Assembly: GCA_963698565.1 (NCBI GenBank)
Contig: CAVORH010000031.1
Location: 62,001 to 126,000, forward strand
DNA length: 64,000 nt
Source: Sva-07 sp963698565
Lineage (GTDB): Bacteria > Actinomycetota > Acidimicrobiia > Acidimicrobiales > Ilumatobacteraceae
Reading direction: 5' to 3'
In this document: positions 1-6,887 of the stretch, piece by piece
Layout: every line of letters begins with the position of its first letter
Numbering within the stretch: the first letter of the stretch is position 1
Made by a program: the position numbers and the translations under genes
The notes under the pieces: generated by a model
Told to the model about the DNA's origin: nothing
The model's database searches: none
The model's input: the letters and a program-made list of their open reading frames with translations, nothing else

Positions 1-706
1 CGGTCGGCGCCGATTCCGCCGGGGGCCACAGCGTCGCGACCGCGACGCCGAGCATCGAGGCCAGGATCGGAACGCCCGGTGGCGCCACCGGGATCAGCAC
101 GAGCGCGATCAGCGCACCGGCGATCGCCGTGCGCCGTTGTGCCGGCGACACCAGTCGGGGCCACAGCAGGGCGAGGAACGCGGCAGGACCGGCGGCGTCG
201 AGCCCGAGGTCGGTGATCAGGTCACCGGCGTCGGAGAAGACGGCGAAGCCGATCAGGGTGGTGAGGTTCCAGACGACGAACACGCCCAGACCCGCAACCA
301 GGTAGCCGTAGCGTCGCCACCGCAGATCCTCCTGCGCCGCGCCGACAGCGGTCGACTCGTCGATCATCAGCTGCGACATCGCGGCGCGCTGCCACCAGGG
401 CCCAGCGAGTGCACGCGCCATGATCACCCCGAAGGCGAGCGAGCGCACGTTGAGCAGCAGTCCGGCGATCGCTGCCGATGCGATCGAACCGCCGTCGCCG
501 AGGATCTCGACAGCGGCGAACTGCGAACTCCCACCGAAGACCAGCGCCGAGTACCCGACGGCCTGCCACATGCTCAGTCCGGCGGTGGCAGCCGCGGCCC
601 CGAAGACGATCCCGAACGGGGCGACCGCCGCGACGATCGACGCCGCCTGGCGCCGGATTGCACGGCGCCGAGCAGGATCGGGATCGCGCTGATCGTCGGT
701 GGCCAC
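1..706 (-). CDS. azlC: AzlC-family branched-chain amino acid permease, partial (C-terminus cut by window edge)
   Basis: The reading frame starting at the GTG at 706 stays open to base 1, giving 235 codons without a stop. It encodes a very hydrophobic protein. Near the N-terminus it reads ...AAVAPFGIVFGAAA... and then GYSALVFGGSSQFAAVEILG, which is the hallmark glycine/serine/glutamine segment of AzlC permeases. AzlC is the large subunit of a two-component exporter for branched-chain amino acids. AzlC proteins are normally about 230-240 residues, so only a few residues are probably missing. The small AzlD partner would lie outside the window. A CAGACT box sits 7 bases before the GTG, fitting a leaderless promoter. 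It is divergent from trmB. Confidence 0.8.
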   Translation of the reverse strand, partial: MATDDQRDPDPARRRAIRRQAASIVAAVAPFGIVFGAAAATAGLSMWQAVGYSALVFGGSSQFAAVEILGDGGSIASAAIAGLLLNVRSLAFGVIMARALAGPWWQRAAMSQLMIDESTAVGAAQEDLRWRRYGYLVAGLGVFVVWNLTTLIGFAVFSDAGDLITDLGLDAAGPAAFLALLWPRLVSPAQRRTAIAGALIALVLIPVAPPGVPILASMLGVAVATLWPPAESAPT

Positions 707-759
707 GGTCGGCAGTCTGGCGGATGACCACCGCGTCGACGCCGGTAGGTTCGGCGTCG

Positions 760-1470
760 ATGACCGAGTTCCGTCACGACGTCGAGCGGCCCGCCGAAAC
801 GGTGCGTCGGCCCGCGGCATCGTTCCGCATGCGTCAACGCCGGTTGTCGCCGAAACGGCAGGCGGAGTTCGACGAGTGGATCCAGCGGTGGAGCCTGGCG
901 ATCGACGGGCCGATCCTCGACTGGACCGAGGTGTTCGGGCGCAATGGCGACGTGGTGCTCGACATCGGGTTCGGTCACGGCGAGTCGACGATCGAGATGG
1001 CCGCCGCCGATCCGACCACCGACGTGATCGGGGTCGAGGTGCACACCCCCGGCGTGGTCACGGTGCTCGATGCGATCGAGCATCGAGACCTCCATCACAT
1101 CCGGGTGGTCCACGGCGACGTCCTCCCCTTCCTCGACCGCGTGGCGCCGGCATCGCTCGCCGGTGTCCGCATCTACTTCCCGGACCCCTGGACGAAGCGC
1201 CGGAACCACCACCGCCGTCTCGTCGGGCCGGACGTGATCGCGGCGCTGACCGATCGCCTCCGCCCTGGCGGCACGATGCACCTCGCAACCGACATCGCCG
1301 ACTACGCCGAGGAGATGCAACGGGTGTGCGACGCGGAGCCCCGGCTGTCCGGCGGCATCGTCGAACGCCCCGACTGGCGTCCCCTCACCCGCTTCGAGCA
1401 GCGCGGCCTCGACGCCGGCCGCCACCCCGTCGACCTCCTCTACACCCGCCGCGTCACGCCGGGGGTCTGA
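760..1470 (+). CDS. trmB: tRNA (guanine-N7-)-methyltransferase
   Basis: This is a 236-residue SAM-dependent methyltransferase of the TrmB family, which makes m7G46 in the variable loop of tRNA. Visible motifs are DIGFGHGESTIEMA (SAM site), GVEVHTPGV, and the diagnostic IYFPDPWTKRRNHHRR with RLVGPD. The C-terminus has TRFEQRGL, the usual TrmB substrate loop. I chose ATG 760 because a TAGGTT box ends 8 bases before it. An in-frame ATG at 724 would add 12 residues that do not look conserved. The stop codon (1468-1470) lies inside a palindrome, which therefore encodes the last residues (VTPGV). The gene converges on an acetyltransferase. Confidence 0.9.
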   Translation: MTEFRHDVERPAETVRRPAASFRMRQRRLSPKRQAEFDEWIQRWSLAIDGPILDWTEVFGRNGDVVLDIGFGHGESTIEMAAADPTTDVIGVEVHTPGVVTVLDAIEHRDLHHIRVVHGDVLPFLDRVAPASLAGVRIYFPDPWTKRRNHHRRLVGPDVIAALTDRLRPGGTMHLATDIADYAEEMQRVCDAEPRLSGGIVERPDWRPLTRFEQRGLDAGRHPVDLLYTRRVTPGV

Positions 1471-1483
1471 CCCCTGGCGTCAC
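1453..1483. repeat. 31-bp palindrome, GGTC-N-GACC family, copy 1
   Basis: Arms GTCACGCCGGGGGTC and GACCCCTGGCGTCAC flank a single central T, with two mismatches between arms. It sits at the junction of the convergent trmB and acetyltransferase genes and contains both stop codons (TGA 1468-1470 on plus, 1454-1456 on minus). A near-identical copy is at 11753-11783, and diverged relatives are at 53833 and 57866. A bidirectional terminator or REP-like repeat is the likely role (inference). Confidence 0.8.
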
Positions 1484-2029
1484 ACTGACGCGGTAGCGCA
1501 GGGCGTCGGCGCGGCCGTATGCCTTGGGGTAGGCGAACCGTTCGACCAGCACGCCACCGTTGCGTTCGATCACCCGTTGCGATGCCACGTTGTCGGGATC
1601 GGTCGTGATCTCCACCCAGCGCAGGCCCTCGGCGGCAGCGTCGGCGAGCATCATCCCGAGGGCGGCGGTGGCGATGCCTCGACCCTGCTTCCAGGGGACG
1701 ACGGCGTAGCCGATGTGGCCGAGCACGTGCGGGGGCAACTCCTCGGTTCCGGACACCCATCGGAAGCCGATCGACCCGCAGAACTCCCCGTCCCACATCC
1801 ATTTCCGGTAGCCCGGGATGCGCTCGGCGACCGAACCGTCCGGCAGCTCGATGGTCCGCCCCGACGCATCAGGGTCGACGAGCGACGCCAGGAAGGCCGC
1901 CGGGTCGCGTGCGATCGCCGCGAGTTCGACGCGTCCCGCACCGTCGTCCAATGTGTTCGGTGACCAGCCGGCCTCGAGCGCCGCGACGTAGCTCGGCAAC
2001 TCCGTCTCGGTCGGCCAGCGCAGCTCCAC
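1454..2029 (-). CDS. GNAT-family N-acetyltransferase
   Basis: This is a 191-residue GNAT-fold acetyltransferase. The acetyl-CoA binding region reads GHIGYAVVPWKQGRGIATAAL (motif A, Q/RxxGxG/A form), followed by ITTDPDNVASQRVIERNGG (motif B). The N-terminal half (VELRWPTETELPSYVAALEAGW) resembles the RimJ/RimL-like group acting on amino-group substrates, but the substrate is unknown. Start GTG 2029 is an estimate: no ATG is available between the end of the MFS gene (2050) and this point. The gene follows the MFS transporter with a 20-bp gap and is probably in one transcript with it. Its last residues and stop come from the palindrome it shares with trmB. Confidence 0.8.
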   Translation of the reverse strand: MELRWPTETELPSYVAALEAGWSPNTLDDGAGRVELAAIARDPAAFLASLVDPDASGRTIELPDGSVAERIPGYRKWMWDGEFCGSIGFRWVSGTEELPPHVLGHIGYAVVPWKQGRGIATAALGMMLADAAAEGLRWVEITTDPDNVASQRVIERNGGVLVERFAYPKAYGRADALRYRVSVTPGVRPPA

Positions 2030-2049
2030 GTCGCGACCGTAGATCGACC

Positions 2050-3297
2050 TCAGGTGACCGGCACCGTGGATTTCGCCGGGCGGAGTTCGTCGAAGGTGTC
2101 GATGCGCCGGATCGACGGGAACACGAACGCGAAGCTCGCAGCGATCCCCATCGTGATCAGTCCGCCACCGGCGATCGCCCACGGGACGCCGAACATCCTG
2201 GCGGCGACGCCGCTCTCGAACGCACCGAGTTCGTTGGACGCCCCGATGAACACGCCCTCGACCGCACTGACGCGGCCGAGCTGTTCGTCGGGTGTCACCA
2301 GCGGAACGATCGACCCGCGGATGAACATCGACACCATGTCGGCGGCGGAGATCACGATCAGCGCGATGAACGCCACTGCGTAGTTGGTGGTGAGCCCGAA
2401 CACGGTGGTGCCGAGACCGAAGATCCCGACCACGACCAGCAGCGTCGGGCCGACCCGGCGGGTGACCGGGCGCACGGCGAGCCACAGGGCCATCATGGCG
2501 GCTCCGATGCCCGGGGCCGCGCGCAGCCATCCGTAGGCGATGTCACCCACGCCCAGGCGATCACTCGCGACCGCCGGGATCAAGGCGATCGCGCCGCCGA
2601 ACAGCACGGCGAAGAGATCGAGCGAGATCGTGCCGAGCACGACCGGCGTGTGGCGCACGAACCGCAACCCCTCGAGCGCGGTGTGGAGCGTCGGGCGGTC
2701 GGTGATGCGCTCGGGTTCGTGGGAGTAGACGATCGCCAGGATCGGAACGATCGCCGCGAACTCCAGGATCGCGGCGAGCGCATACGCCTCGCTCGGCCCG
2801 ACCGAGTAGAGGAATCCACCGATGACGGGGCCGACGATCGCCGAGGCGGTGAACGTCGCGGTCCACAGTGCCACCACCTGGGGGAAGAGCTCCGCGGGTG
2901 CGAGCAGCGGCGCGATCGAGCGACGGGACGGCCCCAGCATCGCATCGGCGGCACCGAACACGAATGCGATCGCGAACAGCGGCCACACCGCGCCCGTCTC
3001 GAGCTGGCTGTACACGAGGAACCCGACGGCGCACAACGTGCGAGCGAGCAGGAAGAGCGCCGTGACGCGACGGCGGTCGAAGCGATCGGCGACCCAGCCA
3101 CTGACCAACACGAGCATCACGGCCGGGACGAACTGCGCGAGGCCGATGAAGCCGATCGCGAGCGTGTTCCCCGTGATGTCGAACGCCTGCTTGAAGAGCA
3201 CCGTCACGAGGATGTTGAGACCGACCGCCGCCAGCGCCGTCGACAGCAGGTAGCGCCGCACGGCCGGGTAGCGCAGCACGTCGCGGGCGGTGGACAC
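2050..3297 (-). CDS. MFS transporter, EntS-like
   Basis: This is a 415-residue polytopic membrane protein with about 12 hydrophobic segments and the MFS loop motif SGWVADRFDRRRV near residue 70. The first segment starts at RRYLLSTALAAVGLNILVTVLF. Features such as FGAADAMLGPSRRSIAPLL and the second-half GWLRAAPGIGAAMMALWLAVRP resemble EntS/MFS_3 type exporters of siderophores or drugs. Substrate is not predictable. The GTG start at 3297 is preceded by a TAGCTT box at the spacing seen before many leaderless genes here. The acetyltransferase downstream may share its transcript. Confidence 0.85.
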   Translation of the reverse strand: MSTARDVLRYPAVRRYLLSTALAAVGLNILVTVLFKQAFDITGNTLAIGFIGLAQFVPAVMLVLVSGWVADRFDRRRVTALFLLARTLCAVGFLVYSQLETGAVWPLFAIAFVFGAADAMLGPSRRSIAPLLAPAELFPQVVALWTATFTASAIVGPVIGGFLYSVGPSEAYALAAILEFAAIVPILAIVYSHEPERITDRPTLHTALEGLRFVRHTPVVLGTISLDLFAVLFGGAIALIPAVASDRLGVGDIAYGWLRAAPGIGAAMMALWLAVRPVTRRVGPTLLVVVGIFGLGTTVFGLTTNYAVAFIALIVISAADMVSMFIRGSIVPLVTPDEQLGRVSAVEGVFIGASNELGAFESGVAARMFGVPWAIAGGGLITMGIAASFAFVFPSIRRIDTFDELRPAKSTVPVT

Positions 3298-3426
3298 GCC
3301 GGCAAGCTAACTCCATCGCATCGGAACCGCGATCACCGATCGAGCAGCGATCGCGAGCGACGGACGCGAACGGGGCGCCCAGACATTGCGGGCGCAAGTA
3401 TTGGCCTCGGCTCCTAGACTTCCCTC

Positions 3427-4482
3427 ATGACCGGAGCACTCCTGCAGACGTTCCCCCTCGGCACCCAGTGGCCGACCGTCGACCCGTTCCTGTTCTGTGC
3501 GCACCACCGCGACGACTACCCCACGGGCACGGTCGACCTCGGGCCCGACGCCCCACTCGACGGACGCGACATCGGGATGGACTTCGCCGGGGTCGACGGA
3601 TGGAACATGTACCACGGCTCGACCGTGCCCGGGTTCCCGCAGCACCCCCACCGCGGGTTCGAGACGGTCACGTACGTACGCACCGGCTTCTGCGACCACA
3701 GCGACTCGCTCGGCGCCACCGCCCGGTTCGGGCGCGGCGACACCCAGTGGATGACCGCCGGCAAGGGCATCGTGCACTGCGAGATGTTCCCCCTCCTCGA
3801 CCACGACGGCCCGAACCCGTTGGAGCTGTTCCAGATGTGGCTCAACCTGCCGGCCGCCGACAAGATGGTCGAGCCGTACTTCACGATGCTGTGGAGCCAC
3901 GACACCCCGACCGTGATCGCCGAGCCGTCCGACGACGGCGCCATCGTCGACATCACCGTGATCGCGGGATCGCTGGCGAACGCAACCGCACCCGCGCCGC
4001 CGCCGAACTCATGGGCCTCGAAGGCCGAGGCCGACGTGGCGATCTGGCACCTGCGCTTCGATGCCGGTGCTCGCTGGACGATGCCGCCCACCGCGGGCGA
4101 CGAGACGCACCGGCTGCTGTACGCCTTCGCCGGCTCCTGGCTCACGGTCGACGGCGAGCGCCTCGACGCCGGCAACGGTGCGGTGCTCGACTCGTCGCGT
4201 CCGCTCGAACTGGTCGCCGGCGACGAGGGCGTCGAGTGCATGGTGTTGCAGGGCCGCCCGATCGGTGAGCCGGTGGCGCAGTACGGACCGTTCGTGATGA
4301 ACACCCAGGCCGAGATCCAGCAGGCGTTCGAGGACTACCGCCGCACCCAGTTCGGCGGCTGGCCCTGGGGCAGCGACGATCCGAACCACGGGGCCACACC
4401 ACGCCGGTTCGCCAAGCACGCCGACGGCCGGGTGGAGACGTTCGACGTCGAGCCCGCCCCCGCCACATCCCCGTTTGCGTGA
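3427..4482 (+). CDS. Pirin family protein
   Basis: This is a 351-residue bicupin protein of the pirin family. The N-terminal cupin shows the metal-binding signature HPHRGFETVTYV followed by GDTQWMTAGKGIVHCEM, giving the usual His, His, His and Glu ligands for iron. The second cupin is more diverged. Pirins include quercetin dioxygenases and transcription cofactors, so the exact role is open. TAGACT ends 6 bases before ATG 3427, a leaderless arrangement. The last 13 bases plus stop are supplied by the first 58-bp hairpin repeat, so the C-terminal residues may be non-native. Confidence 0.85.
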   Translation: MTGALLQTFPLGTQWPTVDPFLFCAHHRDDYPTGTVDLGPDAPLDGRDIGMDFAGVDGWNMYHGSTVPGFPQHPHRGFETVTYVRTGFCDHSDSLGATARFGRGDTQWMTAGKGIVHCEMFPLLDHDGPNPLELFQMWLNLPAADKMVEPYFTMLWSHDTPTVIAEPSDDGAIVDITVIAGSLANATAPAPPPNSWASKAEADVAIWHLRFDAGARWTMPPTAGDETHRLLYAFAGSWLTVDGERLDAGNGAVLDSSRPLELVAGDEGVECMVLQGRPIGEPVAQYGPFVMNTQAEIQQAFEDYRRTQFGGWPWGSDDPNHGATPRRFAKHADGRVETFDVEPAPATSPFA

Positions 4483-4526
4483 CACTTCCGGTGGACCGCC
4501 CCACCGAATTCTCGACACAAACGGGG
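4469..4526. repeat. 58-bp double-hairpin repeat, copy 1
   Basis: Outer arms CCCCGTTTGCGT and ACACAAACGGGG (one mismatch) enclose an inner stem built on CGGTGG and CCACCG. A second copy starts 85 bp later and is nearly identical throughout. The first copy overlaps the pirin stop codon. It resembles REPIN-type elements in layout; the family is not recognised. Confidence 0.8.
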
Positions 4527-4553
4527 TGAGTGGGACGACTGAGCCGGCACCAT

Positions 4554-4611
4554 CCCCGTTTGCGTGACACTTCCGGTGGGCCGCCCCACCGAATTCTCGA
4601 CGCAAACGGGG
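4554..4611. repeat. 58-bp double-hairpin repeat, copy 2
   Basis: Outer arms CCCCGTTTGCGT and ACGCAAACGGGG are perfectly complementary. An inner stem CGGTGGG/CCCACCG closes a four-base loop. It is in the same orientation as copy 1 and ends 30 bp before the methyltransferase start, so it lies in that gene's promoter/5' region. Confidence 0.8.
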
Positions 4612-4641
4612 TGGCGTGGGACTGCCGGGCAGACTGGGGGG

Positions 4642-5238
4642 ATGGACAGCACCATGTGGGACGAGCGGTACTCGACGAGCGAACTGATCTGGACCGGGCG
4701 GGCGAACCAGTTCGTCGAGCAACATCTCGCCGACCTCACCCCGGGGACAGCGATCGATCTCGGCGCCGGCGAGGGCCGCAACGCCGTCTGGCTGGCGCAG
4801 CGAGGATGGTCGGTCACTGCGGTCGACTTCTCGCAGGTCGGCCTCGACAAGGCGCTGCGGCTCGCCGCACAACACGACGTGACGATCGCCGTCGAGCGGG
4901 CCGACGCCACCACCTGGGCACCGCCACAACCGGTCGACCTGGTCGTACTCTCGTATCTGCAGCTTCCGAGCGAGCAGCAACAGATCGTGCTCGATCACGC
5001 AGCCACATGGCTCAACCCCGGCGGGACGCTGTTCGTGATCGCGCACGATCGCTCGAACGTCACCGACGGCTACGGCGGGCCGCCGTCCGCCGAGGTGTGC
5101 TACACGGTCGACGCCACCGTCGACGCGCTCGACGGGCTCGAGATCGCGACCGCCGAGATCGCGCACCGACACGTCGACACGCCCGACGGGCCCCGAACCG
5201 CGCTCGACACGCTGGTCATCGCACGACGGCCGACCTGA
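4642..5238 (+). CDS. Class I SAM-dependent methyltransferase (TehB-like)
   Basis: This is a 198-residue Rossmann-fold methyltransferase. Motif I is AIDLGAGEGRNAVWLAQRGW, followed by VTAVDFSQVGLDKA, and motif IV is VDLVVLSYLQLP. This pattern matches small TehB/thiopurine-type methyltransferases; the substrate is unknown. I chose ATG 4642 because the frame extends upstream only into the 58-bp repeat, and MDSTMWDERYSTSELIW is the normal N-terminus of this family. The gene overlaps the end of convergent purK by 23 bp. Confidence 0.85.
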   Translation: MDSTMWDERYSTSELIWTGRANQFVEQHLADLTPGTAIDLGAGEGRNAVWLAQRGWSVTAVDFSQVGLDKALRLAAQHDVTIAVERADATTWAPPQPVDLVVLSYLQLPSEQQQIVLDHAATWLNPGGTLFVIAHDRSNVTDGYGGPPSAEVCYTVDATVDALDGLEIATAEIAHRHVDTPDGPRTALDTLVIARRPT

Positions 5239-6349
5239 GCTCGATCGCCCGCGCCGCCGCGGCCGTCGCAACATCGGACGTGACGGTCAGGTGGCCCATC
5301 TTGCGTCCCGGTCGGGCCTGACCCTTGCCGTAGAGGTGCAGCTTGGCAACCGGATCGTCGAACACGACCGACCAGTCGGGTGACCCGTGTTCCCACAGGT
5401 CACCGAGCAGGTTGACCATCGCGATCGACGGCGCCGTCATCGCCGTGCTCCCGAGCCCCAGGCCGCACACCGCCCTCACCTGCTGCTCGAATTGGCTCGT
5501 CACACAGGCATCGAGCGTCCAGTGTCCACTGTTGTGGGGCCGGGGCGCGAGTTCGTTGACGAGCAGGTCGCCATCGACGACGAAGAGTTCCACCGCCAGC
5601 ACCCCGACGTAGTCCAGGGCGTCGGCGATCGCCATCGCGAGGCCGACCGCCCGGTCGGCGAGCCTCGGTGACACGGCTGCGGGCACCACCGTCAGGTCGA
5701 GGATGCCGTCGACGTGTCGGTTCTCGGCCACCGGCCAGGCGTCGAGACGACCGTCGGCAGTGCGGGCGACGATCACACTCAGTTCCGTGTCGAGGTCGAG
5801 GCGGCGTTCGACGACACACGGTCCGCCACCGAGTTCGGCCCACGCCGCGAGGGTCTCGGCGACACCGTCGACCGAACGCTGCCCCTTGCCGTCGTAGCCG
5901 AGGCGTGCGGTCTTCACGATTGCTCCCTCGTCGACCACCGACGAATCGATCGGTGGGTCGTCGGTGGACGGCAGCACCATGTAGGGGCCGATCGGGAAGC
6001 CGTTGTCGGCGAGGAACGCCTTCTCGGCGATCCGGTCCTGGGCGATCCGCACCGATGCCGGTGACGGAGCGACCACCACCGTCATCGCGAGTTCGTCGAG
6101 CGCGGCCGCCGGTGGATTCTCGAACTCGGTGGTCACCGCGTCGCAGTCGAACGACAGACGCCGCAGCGAGGCGGGATCGTCGTACGCCGCCACGAGGTGT
6201 TCGTGTGCAACCGCGCCGGCCGGCGCGGACGGGTCCGGGTCGAGCACCATCGTGCGGTAGCCCATCGTGGCGGCCGCCATCACGAAGTAGCGGCCGAGCT
6301 GGCCGCCGCCGAGCACGCCGAGCGTCGCGGGCGGAACGATCGGGGTCAC
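5216..6349 (-). CDS. purK: 5-(carboxyamino)imidazole ribonucleotide synthase
   Basis: This is a 377-residue ATP-grasp enzyme that carboxylates AIR to N5-CAIR using ATP and bicarbonate in purine synthesis. The N-terminus LGVLGGGQLGRYFVMAA is the PurK signature. The ATP-grasp core shows AIVKTARLGYDGKGQ and later VNELAPRPHNSGHWTLDAC, both typical of PurK. The length is normal. It starts with GTG at 6349, overlapping the purE stop as GTGA, so purE and purK are translationally coupled in the order purE-purK. Confidence 0.95.
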   Translation of the reverse strand: MTPIVPPATLGVLGGGQLGRYFVMAAATMGYRTMVLDPDPSAPAGAVAHEHLVAAYDDPASLRRLSFDCDAVTTEFENPPAAALDELAMTVVVAPSPASVRIAQDRIAEKAFLADNGFPIGPYMVLPSTDDPPIDSSVVDEGAIVKTARLGYDGKGQRSVDGVAETLAAWAELGGGPCVVERRLDLDTELSVIVARTADGRLDAWPVAENRHVDGILDLTVVPAAVSPRLADRAVGLAMAIADALDYVGVLAVELFVVDGDLLVNELAPRPHNSGHWTLDACVTSQFEQQVRAVCGLGLGSTAMTAPSIAMVNLLGDLWEHGSPDWSVVFDDPVAKLHLYGKGQARPGRKMGHLTVTSDVATAAAARAIELRSAVVR

Positions 6350-6843
6350 GACGACTCGGGAGGCAGGACCGACGAACTCGCCTGCTCGCGCCGGGCGTCG
6401 CGGTACGCCGCGAGTGCGTCGCGCAGTCGAACGTCGGTGTCGGCGAGGAGGGCGACTGCGAACAGTGCTGCATTGGTGGCGCCCGCCTCGCCGATGGCGA
6501 AGGTGGCGACCGGAACGCCCGCCGGCATCTGCACGATCGAGTACAACGAGTCCTGTCCGCTGAGATGGCGCGACGCCACGGGTACGCCGAGCACGGGCAC
6601 CGTGGTCTTCGCAGCGAGCATGCCCGGGAGGTGAGCGGCGCCGCCGGCGCCGGCGATGATCACCCGGATCCCGCGCTCACGTGCCTGCTCCGCATAGGCG
6701 AACATCTCGTCGGGCATCCGGTGGGCGCTCACCACCTGTGCTTCGTGATCGACACCGAACGACTCGAGGACCTCGACCGCCTTCGCCATCGTCGGCCAGT
6801 CGCTCGACGACCCCATGACCACTCCGACGACTGCTCCGCTCAC
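6346..6843 (-). CDS. purE: N5-carboxyaminoimidazole ribonucleotide mutase
   Basis: This is a 165-residue class I PurE, which converts N5-CAIR to CAIR. The signature VVMGSSSDWPTM at the N-terminus, VSAHRMPDEM, AGAGGAAHLPGMLAA and GQDSLYSIVQMPAGVPVATFAIG are all present, giving the CO2/AIR site. GTG 6843 is preceded by a TACGCT box at 6 bases, so the purEK transcript is probably leaderless. Confidence 0.95.
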   Translation of the reverse strand: MSGAVVGVVMGSSSDWPTMAKAVEVLESFGVDHEAQVVSAHRMPDEMFAYAEQARERGIRVIIAGAGGAAHLPGMLAAKTTVPVLGVPVASRHLSGQDSLYSIVQMPAGVPVATFAIGEAGATNAALFAVALLADTDVRLRDALAAYRDARREQASSSVLPPESS

Positions 6844-6887
6844 GGTCGCAGCGTAGGCCGCCGGGCCCGACCGGAGGAGCCACCCGC

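Noticed and set aside
137..727. A 196-codon plus-strand frame at the left edge
   Set aside because: Shadow of azlC, whose membrane segments and GGSSQF motif are on the minus strand.
1909..3417. A 502-codon plus-strand frame antisense to the MFS gene
   Set aside because: Charge-rich composition, no motif, and the MFS protein on the minus strand is clear.
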